Below, in pieces: positions 1 through 7,574 of a stretch of 19,719 bases of DNA. Location of the stretch: contig CAZBKO010000035.1 of assembly GCA_964492545.1 (NCBI GenBank), positions 1 to 19,719 of the forward strand, given 5' to 3'. Both the position numbers and the translations under genes were made by a program. A model generated the notes under the pieces. It searched no databases, was not told where the DNA came from, and saw only the letters and a program-made list of their open reading frames with translations. The first letter of the stretch is position 1. Every line of letters starts with the position of its first letter. The DNA is from RGIG1934 sp964492545. GTDB lineage: Bacteria; Bacillota; Clostridia; Lachnospirales; Lachnospiraceae.

Positions 1-1349
1 TGCCAGGTATTGAATTTTCAAGGTGCATAGCTAATTTCTATGTGCGAAGTTTGAGACATAAAAGAATAAGATTTTCATATTATGACCACGAAGCTGAGAT
101 ATGTCTTGTGACCAGGGCAGACATCACCGTAGTCATTGTAAAAGAAGAAGAGGACAAGAGACAGCTTGAAGAGGCACTAAGGCTGGCAGAGGAAGCCACA
201 AAGACTAAGAGTCAGTTCCTGTCGCGCATGAGTCATGAGATAAGAACACCGATGAATGCAATAATGGGCATGACAGCCATCGCCCAGGAAAATAAGTCTG
301 ATTTTATTCAAGTATCGGAATGCTTAAGCAAAATAGATTTATCAGCACATTATCTGCTTACTCTGTTAAATGATATACTTGAAATGTCAAGAATTGAAAG
401 TGGAAGCATGACCATAAGCCGTGAAGAATTTGATGTATCGGTACTGCTTGAGGGTATCAGAACGATTGTTGAAACCCTTGCAGTTCAAAATGATATAAGA
501 TATGAGTGCATCAACAAAATAACTACAGGCTTCAACTATAAAGGCGATATGATTCGAATTCAGCAGGTACTTGTAAATATACTGACAAATGCAGTTAAAT
601 TTACAAAATCCGGAGGAAGAGTAAGATTCACCATAGAGAGTGAAAATATATCCGACAACAAAGTTCTATTTCATTTTACCATTGCCGATACGGGAATAGG
701 TATGAGCGAAGAATTTATGAAAAAAATGTTTGATCCATTTGTACAGGCAGATGGTTCGTATACCTCCAAATATCAGGGAAGCGGTCTTGGACTTGCGATT
801 TCTAAGAACCTTGTAAATATAATGGGTGGAAAGGTTACGGCTGAGAGCTATGAAGGAATTGGTTCAACATTTTACATAGATATACCACTTGAACAAATGA
901 GCAGGAGTGACCGGTATACAAGTGAACATACACCGGATACTTGTGAGCTTAAGGAAGAAGATTTAAATGGAACAAAAATATTAGTAGCTGAGAATCACCC
1001 AATGAATGTGATGATTGTTAAAAAGCTTCTTGAGAATAAAGGAGTAAATGTTTCAGTGGCTAATAATGGAAAGATGGCAGCAGAGATATTTAGCAACTCA
1101 AAGTGCGGCTACTATGATGCTATTTTGATGGATATGAGAATGCCGGTTATGGATGGTTTGGAGGCAACCCGTCTAATAAGAGAAATGAATAGAGAAGACG
1201 CAGGAACCATTCCAATTATAGCAATGACAGCAAACGCACTGGATGAAGACAGGCAGAGAACACGAGAAGCCGGAATGAATGCACATTTAGCAAAACCCTT
1301 TGAACCAAAGGAATTGTATACAGTATTGTTGAGCTATATACGAAAATAG
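1..1349 (+). CDS. Hybrid sensor histidine kinase with C-terminal receiver (5' end outside window)
   Basis: The reading frame is open from base 3, so the gene begins upstream; the GTG at 42 is only an internal codon. The product is a phosphorelay kinase. The visible N-terminal part (to about base 150) looks like the end of a sensor/PAS-like domain followed by a coiled linker. HisKA follows, with phospho-acceptor His at 234-236 in SRMSHEIRTPMN. The ATPase domain has an N box (QVLVNILTNAVKFT), a G1 box (DTGIGM) and a G2 box (GSGLGLAISKN). The C-terminal receiver (about 960-1340) has its phospho-acceptor Asp at 1131-1133 (LMDMRMPVMDG) and the conserved Lys in AKPF. The acidic pair that normally reads E-D is E-N here (AAT 993-995). 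No DNA-binding output domain is present. The next kinase starts 18 nt downstream, so the genes are probably co-transcribed. The family call is secure; the signal is unknown. Confidence 0.93.
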   Translation, partial: PGIEFSRCIANFYVRSLRHKRIRFSYYDHEAEICLVTRADITVVIVKEEEDKRQLEEALRLAEEATKTKSQFLSRMSHEIRTPMNAIMGMTAIAQENKSDFIQVSECLSKIDLSAHYLLTLLNDILEMSRIESGSMTISREEFDVSVLLEGIRTIVETLAVQNDIRYECINKITTGFNYKGDMIRIQQVLVNILTNAVKFTKSGGRVRFTIESENISDNKVLFHFTIADTGIGMSEEFMKKMFDPFVQADGSYTSKYQGSGLGLAISKNLVNIMGGKVTAESYEGIGSTFYIDIPLEQMSRSDRYTSEHTPDTCELKEEDLNGTKILVAENHPMNVMIVKKLLENKGVNVSVANNGKMAAEIFSNSKCGYYDAILMDMRMPVMDGLEATRLIREMNREDAGTIPIIAMTANALDEDRQRTREAGMNAHLAKPFEPKELYTVLLSYIRK

Positions 1350-1367
1350 TACGGCATGGAGGAAAAT

Positions 1368-3341
1368 ATGGATAGTAGATACAAAATTCTTATTGTAGAT
1401 GATATAGAAATGAACAGAGATATTCTGATGAAAATATTTGCAGAGAATTATATTTTATTTTCAGCAGATAATGGAAAAACAGCAATGGATATTTTGGAGG
1501 AAAACGATATAAATATAGTTCTTCTTGATCTTTCAATGCCGGTTATGGATGGATACGAAGTTATAAAGGCCATGAAAATCGACAAAAGGCTGTCGGCAAT
1601 TCCAATTGTTGTAACAACCGGTGCAGTTGATAAATCGGAGAGAAAAGCATTCGATTTGGGAGCAGATGACTTTATCACAAAGCCATTTGACCCATATATT
1701 GTAAGAAAAAGAGTCGAAAACCTTATTCAGAAATATGTTCTTCAGATGGAGAATCTAAAGCAGGCACTTGGTCAGGCTGAGCAGCTAAACAAAGCAAAAT
1801 CAGAATTTCTTTCCAGAATGAGCCATGACCTTAGATCGCCAATTAATTCAATAATAAGTATATCAAATCTTTTGAAGGATCATAACCTGGATCACGAAAG
1901 GGTGGATGAGTTAAGCGATAAAATCGAGCAGTCAAGCAGATATCTCCTTGGAGTAATCAATGATATTTTGAATGTATCTGCAATAGAAAACAAGAAAATA
2001 GTCATTACCAAGAGTCCGTTTGATTTCAAGAAGCAGATTGAATCGATTGCCGCTATGTTTTATGCGCAGTGTAAGGAAAAGAACATAGATTTTCACCTAA
2101 GCCTTACAGATTTCACTGAAGAGTATTTGTTTGGAGATCCTATGAAATTAAAGGAAGTGCTCATAAATCTCGTATCAAATGCAGTCAAATTCACAAGTGC
2201 AGGTGGAAGTGTAACGATACGTGTTACTCAGACCTCAAGAATAGGTTCAATGCTCAAATTAAGATTTGACATAATTGATACAGGTATTGGAATTGAAGAA
2301 AGTAGACAGGAAACAATATTTGAGGCATTTACACAGGAAAGCAGTGAAACAGCGGCTGAGTATGGTGGAAGTGGTCTTGGTTTATCCATTGTTAAGAATG
2401 TTACTGAGCTTATGGGCGGAAGCGTAGAGCTTCAAAGCAAGAAGGGTAAGGGAAGCACATTCAGCGTTGAACTTCCATTTTCTGTATCACGCGAGCTTCC
2501 AAAGATTTCACCGGAGAAGCTTAAGGGTGTAAGAGCTCTTATGGTTGATGATGATAAGGAAACTCAGGAATATGGCAAAAAAGTAATGAGCAGACTTGGC
2601 ATACAGTGCGATATCGCAAGCTCGGGAGAAGAGGCACTGGAAAAAATGCAGACTGCATTTAACGAAAATGAAGGATATGATATATGTTTCGTTGACTGGA
2701 GACTTCCAGAGATGAGCGGTATTGATATTACCAGAAAAATTAGATCAATATTTGATGATGACACTGTAATAGTTGTTGCTTCTGCATATGACACAGAAGA
2801 GATTGAGAAGGACGCAAAAATGGCAGGTGCCAATGTGGTTGTTCCAAAGCCAATGTTCCAGTCAACAGTATTTGATTTGCTAATGGACATAACAGGTGGA
2901 GCATATTCAGAAAATAATGACGATGTGTATGATGATTATGTGTTTAATGGAAAACATCTTCTTATTGCAGAGGACAATGCCCTTAATGCGCAAATGGAGT
3001 CAGAGATACTTCATCTTGTTGGATTTCAGACAGAACGCGCCGCCAATGGAAAGATTGCATGTGAGAAGTTTGAGGCATCTGCTGAGGGAACCTATGATGC
3101 GATTCTTATGGATGTTCAGATGCCAATAATGAATGGACTTGATGCCGCCAGATACATAAGGTCCTGCAGTCATCCACAGGCAAAGACAATTCCAATAATT
3201 GCTGTCACTGCCAATGCATTTACTGATGATGTCAAGGAGACAAGGGCAGCAGGTATGAATGAGCATGTTGTTAAACCAATTGACACAGATAGATTTTATC
3301 AGGTACTTGATAAATGCGTTGGTCAGTCAAACACTGATTAG
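1368..3341 (+). CDS. Hybrid histidine kinase, REC-HisKA-HATPase-REC-REC
   Basis: This 657-residue protein has four phosphotransfer modules. REC1 is at about residues 5-120 (phospho-Asp 54, Lys in TKPFD). HisKA is at 145-212 (His153 in SRMSHDLRSP). HATPase_c is at 255-372 (N box NLVSNAVKF, G1 DTGIGI, G2 GGSGLGLSIVKN). REC2 is at 388-507 (Asp443 in FVDWRLPEMSG, Lys in VPKPM). REC3 is at 528-650 (Asp582 in LMDVQMPIMNG, Lys in VKPID). There are no membrane segments or signal peptide, so it is cytoplasmic and probably receives phosphate or protein signals through REC1. I prefer the ATG at 1368 to the in-frame ATG at 1356, because the latter overlaps the GGAGGA ribosome binding site (1358-1363) that serves 1368. 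An HPt gene follows after 14 nt, which supports a multistep His-Asp-His-Asp relay. The output regulator is not visible. Confidence 0.93.
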   Translation: MDSRYKILIVDDIEMNRDILMKIFAENYILFSADNGKTAMDILEENDINIVLLDLSMPVMDGYEVIKAMKIDKRLSAIPIVVTTGAVDKSERKAFDLGADDFITKPFDPYIVRKRVENLIQKYVLQMENLKQALGQAEQLNKAKSEFLSRMSHDLRSPINSIISISNLLKDHNLDHERVDELSDKIEQSSRYLLGVINDILNVSAIENKKIVITKSPFDFKKQIESIAAMFYAQCKEKNIDFHLSLTDFTEEYLFGDPMKLKEVLINLVSNAVKFTSAGGSVTIRVTQTSRIGSMLKLRFDIIDTGIGIEESRQETIFEAFTQESSETAAEYGGSGLGLSIVKNVTELMGGSVELQSKKGKGSTFSVELPFSVSRELPKISPEKLKGVRALMVDDDKETQEYGKKVMSRLGIQCDIASSGEEALEKMQTAFNENEGYDICFVDWRLPEMSGIDITRKIRSIFDDDTVIVVASAYDTEEIEKDAKMAGANVVVPKPMFQSTVFDLLMDITGGAYSENNDDVYDDYVFNGKHLLIAEDNALNAQMESEILHLVGFQTERAANGKIACEKFEASAEGTYDAILMDVQMPIMNGLDAARYIRSCSHPQAKTIPIIAVTANAFTDDVKETRAAGMNEHVVKPIDTDRFYQVLDKCVGQSNTD

Positions 3342-3355
3342 AAGGAGTGTAGTTT

Positions 3356-3709
3356 ATGGATGAATTTTTAGATGCACTTGATGAGGCAGGAGCAGAAACA
3401 GAGGATACCATTGAGAGATTTATGGGTGATGAAGAGCTTTATCTGAAATATGTTAAGTACTTCCCGGAAGAACCTAATATGGGAAGGCTTGTTGCGGAAG
3501 TGGAGGAAAAGGATTATGCGGCTGCTGAAAAATATGTTCATGCGCTTAAAGGCATTGTTCTGAATCTTGGATTCTTATCCCTTGCTGATGCATCGGTTGA
3601 AATGCTAATGAGCCTTCGTGATGACAATGTAGATGAAGCCCTTGAGGAGTTTGAAAGGGTAAAGGAAGAGTATGGTAAGATTTGCGAAGTAATATGTAGG
3701 AATAGATAG
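3356..3709 (+). CDS. Stand-alone HPt phosphotransfer protein
   Basis: This 117-residue acidic helical protein matches the histidine phosphotransfer (HPt) fold. The signature HALKGIVLNLGF carries the phospho-acceptor His62, followed by the conserved Lys-Gly and the N-L-G turn. HPt proteins pass phosphate between receiver domains, and this one lies 14 nt after a kinase with three receivers, so it is probably the shuttle for that relay. The ribosome binding site GAAGGAG at 3341-3347 supports the ATG at 3356. The gene ends 21 nt before a strong hairpin, making it the last gene of the operon. I am confident of the domain; its actual phospho-donor and acceptor are inferred from position only. Confidence 0.9.
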   Translation: MDEFLDALDEAGAETEDTIERFMGDEELYLKYVKYFPEEPNMGRLVAEVEEKDYAAAEKYVHALKGIVLNLGFLSLADASVEMLMSLRDDNVDEALEEFERVKEEYGKICEVICRNR

Positions 3710-3730
3710 GTGATGGAGTAAGGCGTAGTC

Positions 3731-3777
3731 AAAGCTGTGGATGGCAAAATGGAAACAATGCTTATCCACAGTTTTTT
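3731..3777 (+). terminator. Rho-independent terminator after HPt gene
   Basis: CTGTGGAT (3735-3742) pairs with ATCCACAG (3764-3771) around a 21-nt loop. The stem can be extended outward by AAAG against the T-run, and six Ts follow (3772-3777). The position just after the HPt stop codon separates the phosphorelay operon from the accessory block downstream. Confidence 0.8.
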
Positions 3778-3806
3778 GCGTATATGTGCATGCAAATTAT
3801 ATAATA

Positions 3807-3835
3807 TGTTGAAAAAAAGAAAAATATTTTCAACA
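3807..3835. promoter_or_regulatory. Inverted repeat upstream of the accessory block
   Basis: TGTTGAAAA (3807-3815) and TTTTCAACA (3827-3835) form a perfect 9-bp dyad with an 11-nt A-rich centre. It lies about 30 nt upstream of the likely -10 of the next operon and has no T-run after it, so an operator or upstream regulatory element is more likely than a terminator. The function is inferred. Confidence 0.4.
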
Positions 3836-3856
3836 ACGACAGAATGTGTCTATGAA

Positions 3857-3880
3857 GTTGTAGTATAATATTACTATAAC
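3857..3880 (+). promoter_or_regulatory. Probable promoter -10 embedded in a dyad (operator candidate)
   Basis: A consensus TATAAT lies at 3864-3869. It sits in an inverted repeat whose arms are GTTGTAGTA (3857-3865) and TACTATAAC (3872-3880), matching at 8 of 9 positions. No good -35 hexamer is found at 16-18 nt, so the promoter may depend on an activator or be weak. It precedes the small gene at 3925. The dyad could be the autoregulatory site of the WYL protein in the same operon; that link is inference. Confidence 0.45.
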
Positions 3881-3924
3881 ATTTTAGAAAAACTATATTA
3901 TTGTATTTTAGAGGAGGTTTTCAT

Positions 3925-4347
3925 ATGAAGAAGAATGGAAAGAAATACCGTAATTTAAAGAAGCAACAGGAAGAAAGAAGAAAAGAAGCTATGTTAACAC
4001 AGAAGCCACCTTTTTCAAGACATAGAGTTTTAATATGCAATCATGTTCATATGAGCCATTATTCTTTTCTACGTGATTATTATTTGCTACATATGTATTT
4101 AAAAAGAGGAATGTACAGCTCATGTTTACAGAAGAAATCAGATACGGAATGCTATTGTTCTGTGTGTAAAACAGTATTTCCTATTGAAGTGAAGGAAACA
4201 ATTGATACTTTATTGCAAAATTTAGCTAATTCGAACTGCAACAATTCATATCGCCATAATATTTCTTTTTCGGAGATTGCTTCACCTGTGAAGTATTATC
4301 GTACTTCAGAAACCGACATAGAGTATGTAACTGATAAGAGTAAATAG
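3925..4347 (+). CDS. Hypothetical protein, basic N terminus and Cys cluster
   Basis: I do not recognise this 140-residue protein. Residues 1-22 are very rich in Lys, Arg, Glu and Gln (MKKNGKKYRNLKKQQEERRK) and probably form a charged helix. The middle is rich in His, Tyr and Met (residues about 32-63), and a C-x-C-x2-C cluster (CYCSVC) with further Cys on either side suggests metal binding. There is no signal peptide or membrane segment. The start is set by the strong ribosome binding site GAGGAGG (3911-3917) upstream of the ATG at 3925; an in-frame TTG at 3901 lies upstream of that site and is rejected. It is the first gene of a same-strand cluster, 25 nt ahead of a WYL regulator. The gene call is fair; no function can be assigned. 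Confidence 0.65.
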   Translation: MKKNGKKYRNLKKQQEERRKEAMLTQKPPFSRHRVLICNHVHMSHYSFLRDYYLLHMYLKRGMYSSCLQKKSDTECYCSVCKTVFPIEVKETIDTLLQNLANSNCNNSYRHNISFSEIASPVKYYRTSETDIEYVTDKSK

Positions 4348-4372
4348 ATGGCTCAAGTGGAGAGGATAAGCG

Positions 4373-5323
4373 ATGGATGAAAAGAGAAGTAAAGTAGACA
4401 GAGTTCTTGGGATATACTCAAGATTACTAGATGGAAATATCGTGAATAAAGTAGAAATGTCCGGCTTATATGGCGTAGATGAGAGATCAATTCAAAGGGA
4501 TATTGAGGATATACGCAGCTTTTTGGAAAAGGACATAAAAGATAGAGGATATGCAAAAGATGTGGTCTATGATAGGCAAAGGCATGGCTACAGATTAACC
4601 CAAATCAGTAGAAATAATTTATCGAATGATGAGATTTTGGCAATTAGTAAAATATTGTTGGATAGTAGGGCATTTACAAAGGGTGAGATGAAAAGCATGC
4701 TTAACAGATTTGTAAAATGCTGTACCCCTGATAATGAGAAGAAAGTCGTTGAAGAGCTTATTGCAAATGAAATGTTTCATTATATAGAACCTCATCATAA
4801 AAAAATATTTATAAACAAGATGTGGGATATCGGTGAAGCAATACGTGCATGTAAATATATTGAAATTGACTATGTTCGCACAAAAGATAAAGCTATTGTG
4901 CACAGAAGACTGAAACCGGCTTCCATTATGTTCTCAGAGTATTATTTCTATTTAGCAGCATTTATAGATGATGACGAGATCAAAAAGAATTTTGATGTAA
5001 TGAACGATTCATATCCAACTATTTATAGAATAGATAGAATAGAGAAGTTAACGGTTATAAATGAACATTTTCATGTACCATATGCCACTAGGTTTAGTGA
5101 AGGTGAATTTAGAAAACGAGTTCAGTTTATGTATGGTGGGAAATTACAGAGGATTAAGTTTAAGTATAAGGGAGACTCCATAGAGGCTGTACTTGATAAG
5201 CTGCCAACTGCTGAAATTATTGCAACGGAGGCTGATGGATATGTTGTAAGTGCAGAGGTATTTGGAAAAGGAATTGATATGTGGTTGAAGAGTCAGGGAG
5301 ACTTGGTAGAGGTATTATCATAG
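4373..5323 (+). CDS. WYL-domain transcriptional regulator
   Basis: This 316-residue protein has the layout of HTH-WYL-WCX regulators. An N-terminal DeoR-like winged helix (about residues 8-75, with the recognition segment near GVDERSIQRDIEDIRSF) binds DNA. A central WYL domain (about 145-230) has the pattern HRRLKPASIMFSEYYFYLAAF followed later by YRIDRIEKL. The C-terminal extension (about 238-316) ends in the typical FGKGIDMWLKSQGDLVEVLS. WYL domains sense nucleic-acid or nucleotide ligands, and such regulators often sit in defence, phage or DNA-damage loci. That is family knowledge, not something shown here. The start ATG 4373 has GAGAGGA upstream. The gene lies 25 nt after the small gene and 31 nt before the SEDS gene, so it probably controls this operon, including itself. 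Confidence 0.9.
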   Translation: MDEKRSKVDRVLGIYSRLLDGNIVNKVEMSGLYGVDERSIQRDIEDIRSFLEKDIKDRGYAKDVVYDRQRHGYRLTQISRNNLSNDEILAISKILLDSRAFTKGEMKSMLNRFVKCCTPDNEKKVVEELIANEMFHYIEPHHKKIFINKMWDIGEAIRACKYIEIDYVRTKDKAIVHRRLKPASIMFSEYYFYLAAFIDDDEIKKNFDVMNDSYPTIYRIDRIEKLTVINEHFHVPYATRFSEGEFRKRVQFMYGGKLQRIKFKYKGDSIEAVLDKLPTAEIIATEADGYVVSAEVFGKGIDMWLKSQGDLVEVLS

Positions 5324-5354
5324 ATTAGAAAAACAATATACAGGGAGAAAGAGT

Positions 5355-6496
5355 ATGTTAAAAAAAGAAGACAGCAATAAACAAATATGGGTAAGTACAA
5401 TATTTTTGTGTGCATTTGGATTGGTAATGATATATTCAGCATCAGCTTATGAGTGCAGCATCAGTGCCAAATACAATTATGATTCAATGTATTTGTTCAA
5501 ACGCCAACTAGCGTTCGTAATACTGGGGCTGATATGTTGCTTTGTTTTTCAGCATTTGAATTATGCAATTCTATATAGATTTACAAAATACATATATGCA
5601 ATAGGTATTGGACTCATTTTTTTACTTAAGTCGGGCTTGGGTGTGAATGTTAATGGTGCAACAAGATGGATTACATAGGTGGCATACGGTTTCAGGTTGC
5701 TGAGATAGTAAAGCTGTGCGTGATAATTACGATTGCTTATATGATTCAAAAGTATAGTAATAAGCATAACAGAATTAAGCTGGCAGTATATATTTGGGCA
5801 TTAGGCGGAGTTATGGCATTGTTACTTAAAGTTATTTCAAATGACTTAAGCAGTTCTATAGTAATATTGCTAATAACTTTTGCTATGTCATTTATTTTCA
5901 CAAGAACAATTCCATTGCATTTGATAGTTGCAATACCAACTGTTACAGCGGTAGTGGCATATGTTGTCTATATGTGGAACAATCTGCCGACTGAACAGGA
6001 ACTTGAACATATGTCATTCCGTGTTGCAAGAGTTGCAGCTTGGCTAAAACCTGAGAATTATGCGACAGATGCAAGCTATCAGACTCTTCAGTCATTGTAT
6101 GCTATAGGCAGAGGTGGTTTCTTTGGAAATGGACTTGGAAATTCAATACAAAAAATAACAGCAATACCGGAATCGCAAAATGATATGATATTCTCAATAA
6201 TTTGTGAGGAGCTTGGACTTTTTGGTGCAGCTATAATGATATTTTTATTTATGTATCTGTTATGGCATATTTTAAGAGTATCATATGGCGCAAATAATTT
6301 GTTCGGCTCAGCAATTGCTACAGGGATATTGCTGCACATTGGAATTCAGGTGTTTATGAATATCGCAGTAAATGTAAATGCTATGCCTAACACAGGTATT
6401 CCGTTACCTTTTATATCATATGGAGGCACAGCTGTTCTTTGCCTGCTAGTTGAACTTGCAATTGTTTTATCTATAGATAGGAATATCAATCAGTAG
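5355..6496 (+). pseudogene. SEDS-family (FtsW/RodA/SpoVE-type) membrane protein, frameshifted
   Basis: Two overlapping frames together encode a SEDS glycosyltransferase, the class that polymerises peptidoglycan from lipid II with a class B PBP. The first (5355-5678) gives the N-terminal helices and ends GATRWIT-stop. The second resumes from 5666 as IGGIRFQVAEIVKL, the family's next motif. Adding one base near 5672 (ATTAC to ATTTAC) restores W-I-Y-I-G-G-I-R-F-Q and a 380-residue protein of normal FtsW/SpoVE length. Family motifs are otherwise intact: GNSIQK, PESQNDMIF with the conserved extracytoplasmic Asp, and TGIPLPFISYGG near the C terminus. About ten hydrophobic helices are visible. The second frame has no ribosome binding site at 5666 and no slippery heptamer is seen, so I read this as a single-base deletion or sequencing error. 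No partner PBP is in the window. Confidence 0.85.
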
Positions 6497-6533
6497 ATTT
6501 ATAGTCATTAAAAGAAAGGGAATCTATATTCTT

Positions 6534-7553
6534 ATGCAGGAAACAAAATTATATAAAACCCATGAACGATTAGAACAGATTTGTAAGGATAGTGTAGAGA
6601 AAAAATTTGGAACGATGTCTGATATTATACTGAGTAAGGCAAAAGAAAGAATGTATGATGAATTGCAGGTGGTGCGTGAAAATGCATATGCCAAGTATTA
6701 TCTGCAGCATTACGATTTAATTCAATATAATCATATTAAAAAGTCTCAGTACAACTTAAGAGGGTGTGCTGCCAGCTCGTTAATCAGCTATTTACTTGAG
6801 ATTTCCCATGTAAATCCCTTGGATGAAAAAGTCCCTCTATATTATGAATTTTTTCTGGGCTTTCATGGAAATAAGCAGCCACATTTTGATATGAATGTAG
6901 ACACCAGCAGCTGGGAGAAAGTAATAGAGTCTGCACGCTTATTAGATAGTACAAAGGCAAATACTTTTGATTGCCATTCTGTAGAATACAAGCTCCCAAA
7001 ACTTGATATAAAGGCACATGCCAATTGCGAACTAAACGCAAGGCTAGAGGAAAAAATAGGGTATTATCCAACAGATGAGGATATACATTCAAAAAATATT
7101 ACTGAATTCTTTGATTGTTCGGAATGTACTAACTTAAATATGATAAAAATTGTAGAGGCATTACAGCCAAATACTTTCGAGGATATCGTAAAGATGAAAG
7201 GAATCAGTTATAGTACAGGAACGTGGACTGATAATGGTGAAGTGCTTTTTAGGAATGCAATAGCAGATATCAATTCACTGATTACTTGTAGGGAGGATGT
7301 ATTTGAAAAAATGTTAGAGCATGGAATTGAAAAAGAAACGGCATTTACAATTGCTAAAACGGTACAAAACGGCATGTTTGGTAAAGAGAATGATATATCA
7401 GACCTATTACTAATTATGAGAGAGCATGGTGTTCAAGAATGGTATATTTCATCATGTCAAAAAATCAAGTATCTTTTCCCAAGAGCGCATATTGCAGAGT
7501 ATGCACAAATGGAACTTAGGAGTTTGTATTACAAGATTAATTATAGGAAATAA
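6534..7553 (+). CDS. PolC-derived mini protein (DNA polymerase III alpha homologue, probably catalytically dead)
   Basis: Colinear blocks match the C-terminal half of Firmicutes PolC from memory. [21 protein letters not shown] (78-96) corresponds to PolC [37 protein letters not shown] (106-121) corresponds to the FLGFKGDKVPDIDLN catalytic motif. [14 protein letters not shown] (146-159) corresponds to [29 protein letters not shown] (211-225), CREDVF (252-257) and [18 protein letters not shown] (302-319) match the fingers region. The protein is only 339 residues against about 1,440 for PolC. It lacks the N-terminal, OB, PHP and exonuclease parts, a large palm/thumb segment between residues 123 and about 143, and the C-terminal duplex- and clamp-binding end. 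The first catalytic Asp is His117; Asp119 and Asp158 remain. The frame is intact. AAAGGGA lies about 12 nt before the ATG, a rather long spacing. It follows the SEDS gene by 37 nt. Its role is unknown. Confidence 0.75.
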   Translation: [339 protein letters not shown]

Positions 7554-7574
7554 TATGATAGTGTCCCCACTCCA

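Noticed and set aside
3000..3266. Minus-strand frames opposite the kinase, transporter and surface-protein genes (this one and many others)
   Set aside because: They lie fully inside well-conserved + strand genes, lack ribosome binding sites and resemble no protein family.
3807..3835. Second terminator after the phosphorelay operon
   Set aside because: The hairpin stem is AT-rich and is followed by CGACAG rather than a T-run.
5666..6496. Independent 276-residue membrane protein starting at 5666
   Set aside because: There is no ribosome binding site, it begins inside the SEDS motif, and it completes the upstream frame after a one-base correction.
6534..7553. Mini-PolC as one piece of a full-length polC broken by frameshifts
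   Set aside because: No other PolC domains are found in any frame upstream or downstream, and the internal palm/thumb segment is missing within one continuous frame.
3781..7574. Insertion sequence or integrated phage carrying the cassette
   Set aside because: No transposase, integrase, terminal inverted repeats or obvious attachment-site duplication were seen at the edges; transfer remains possible but unsupported.
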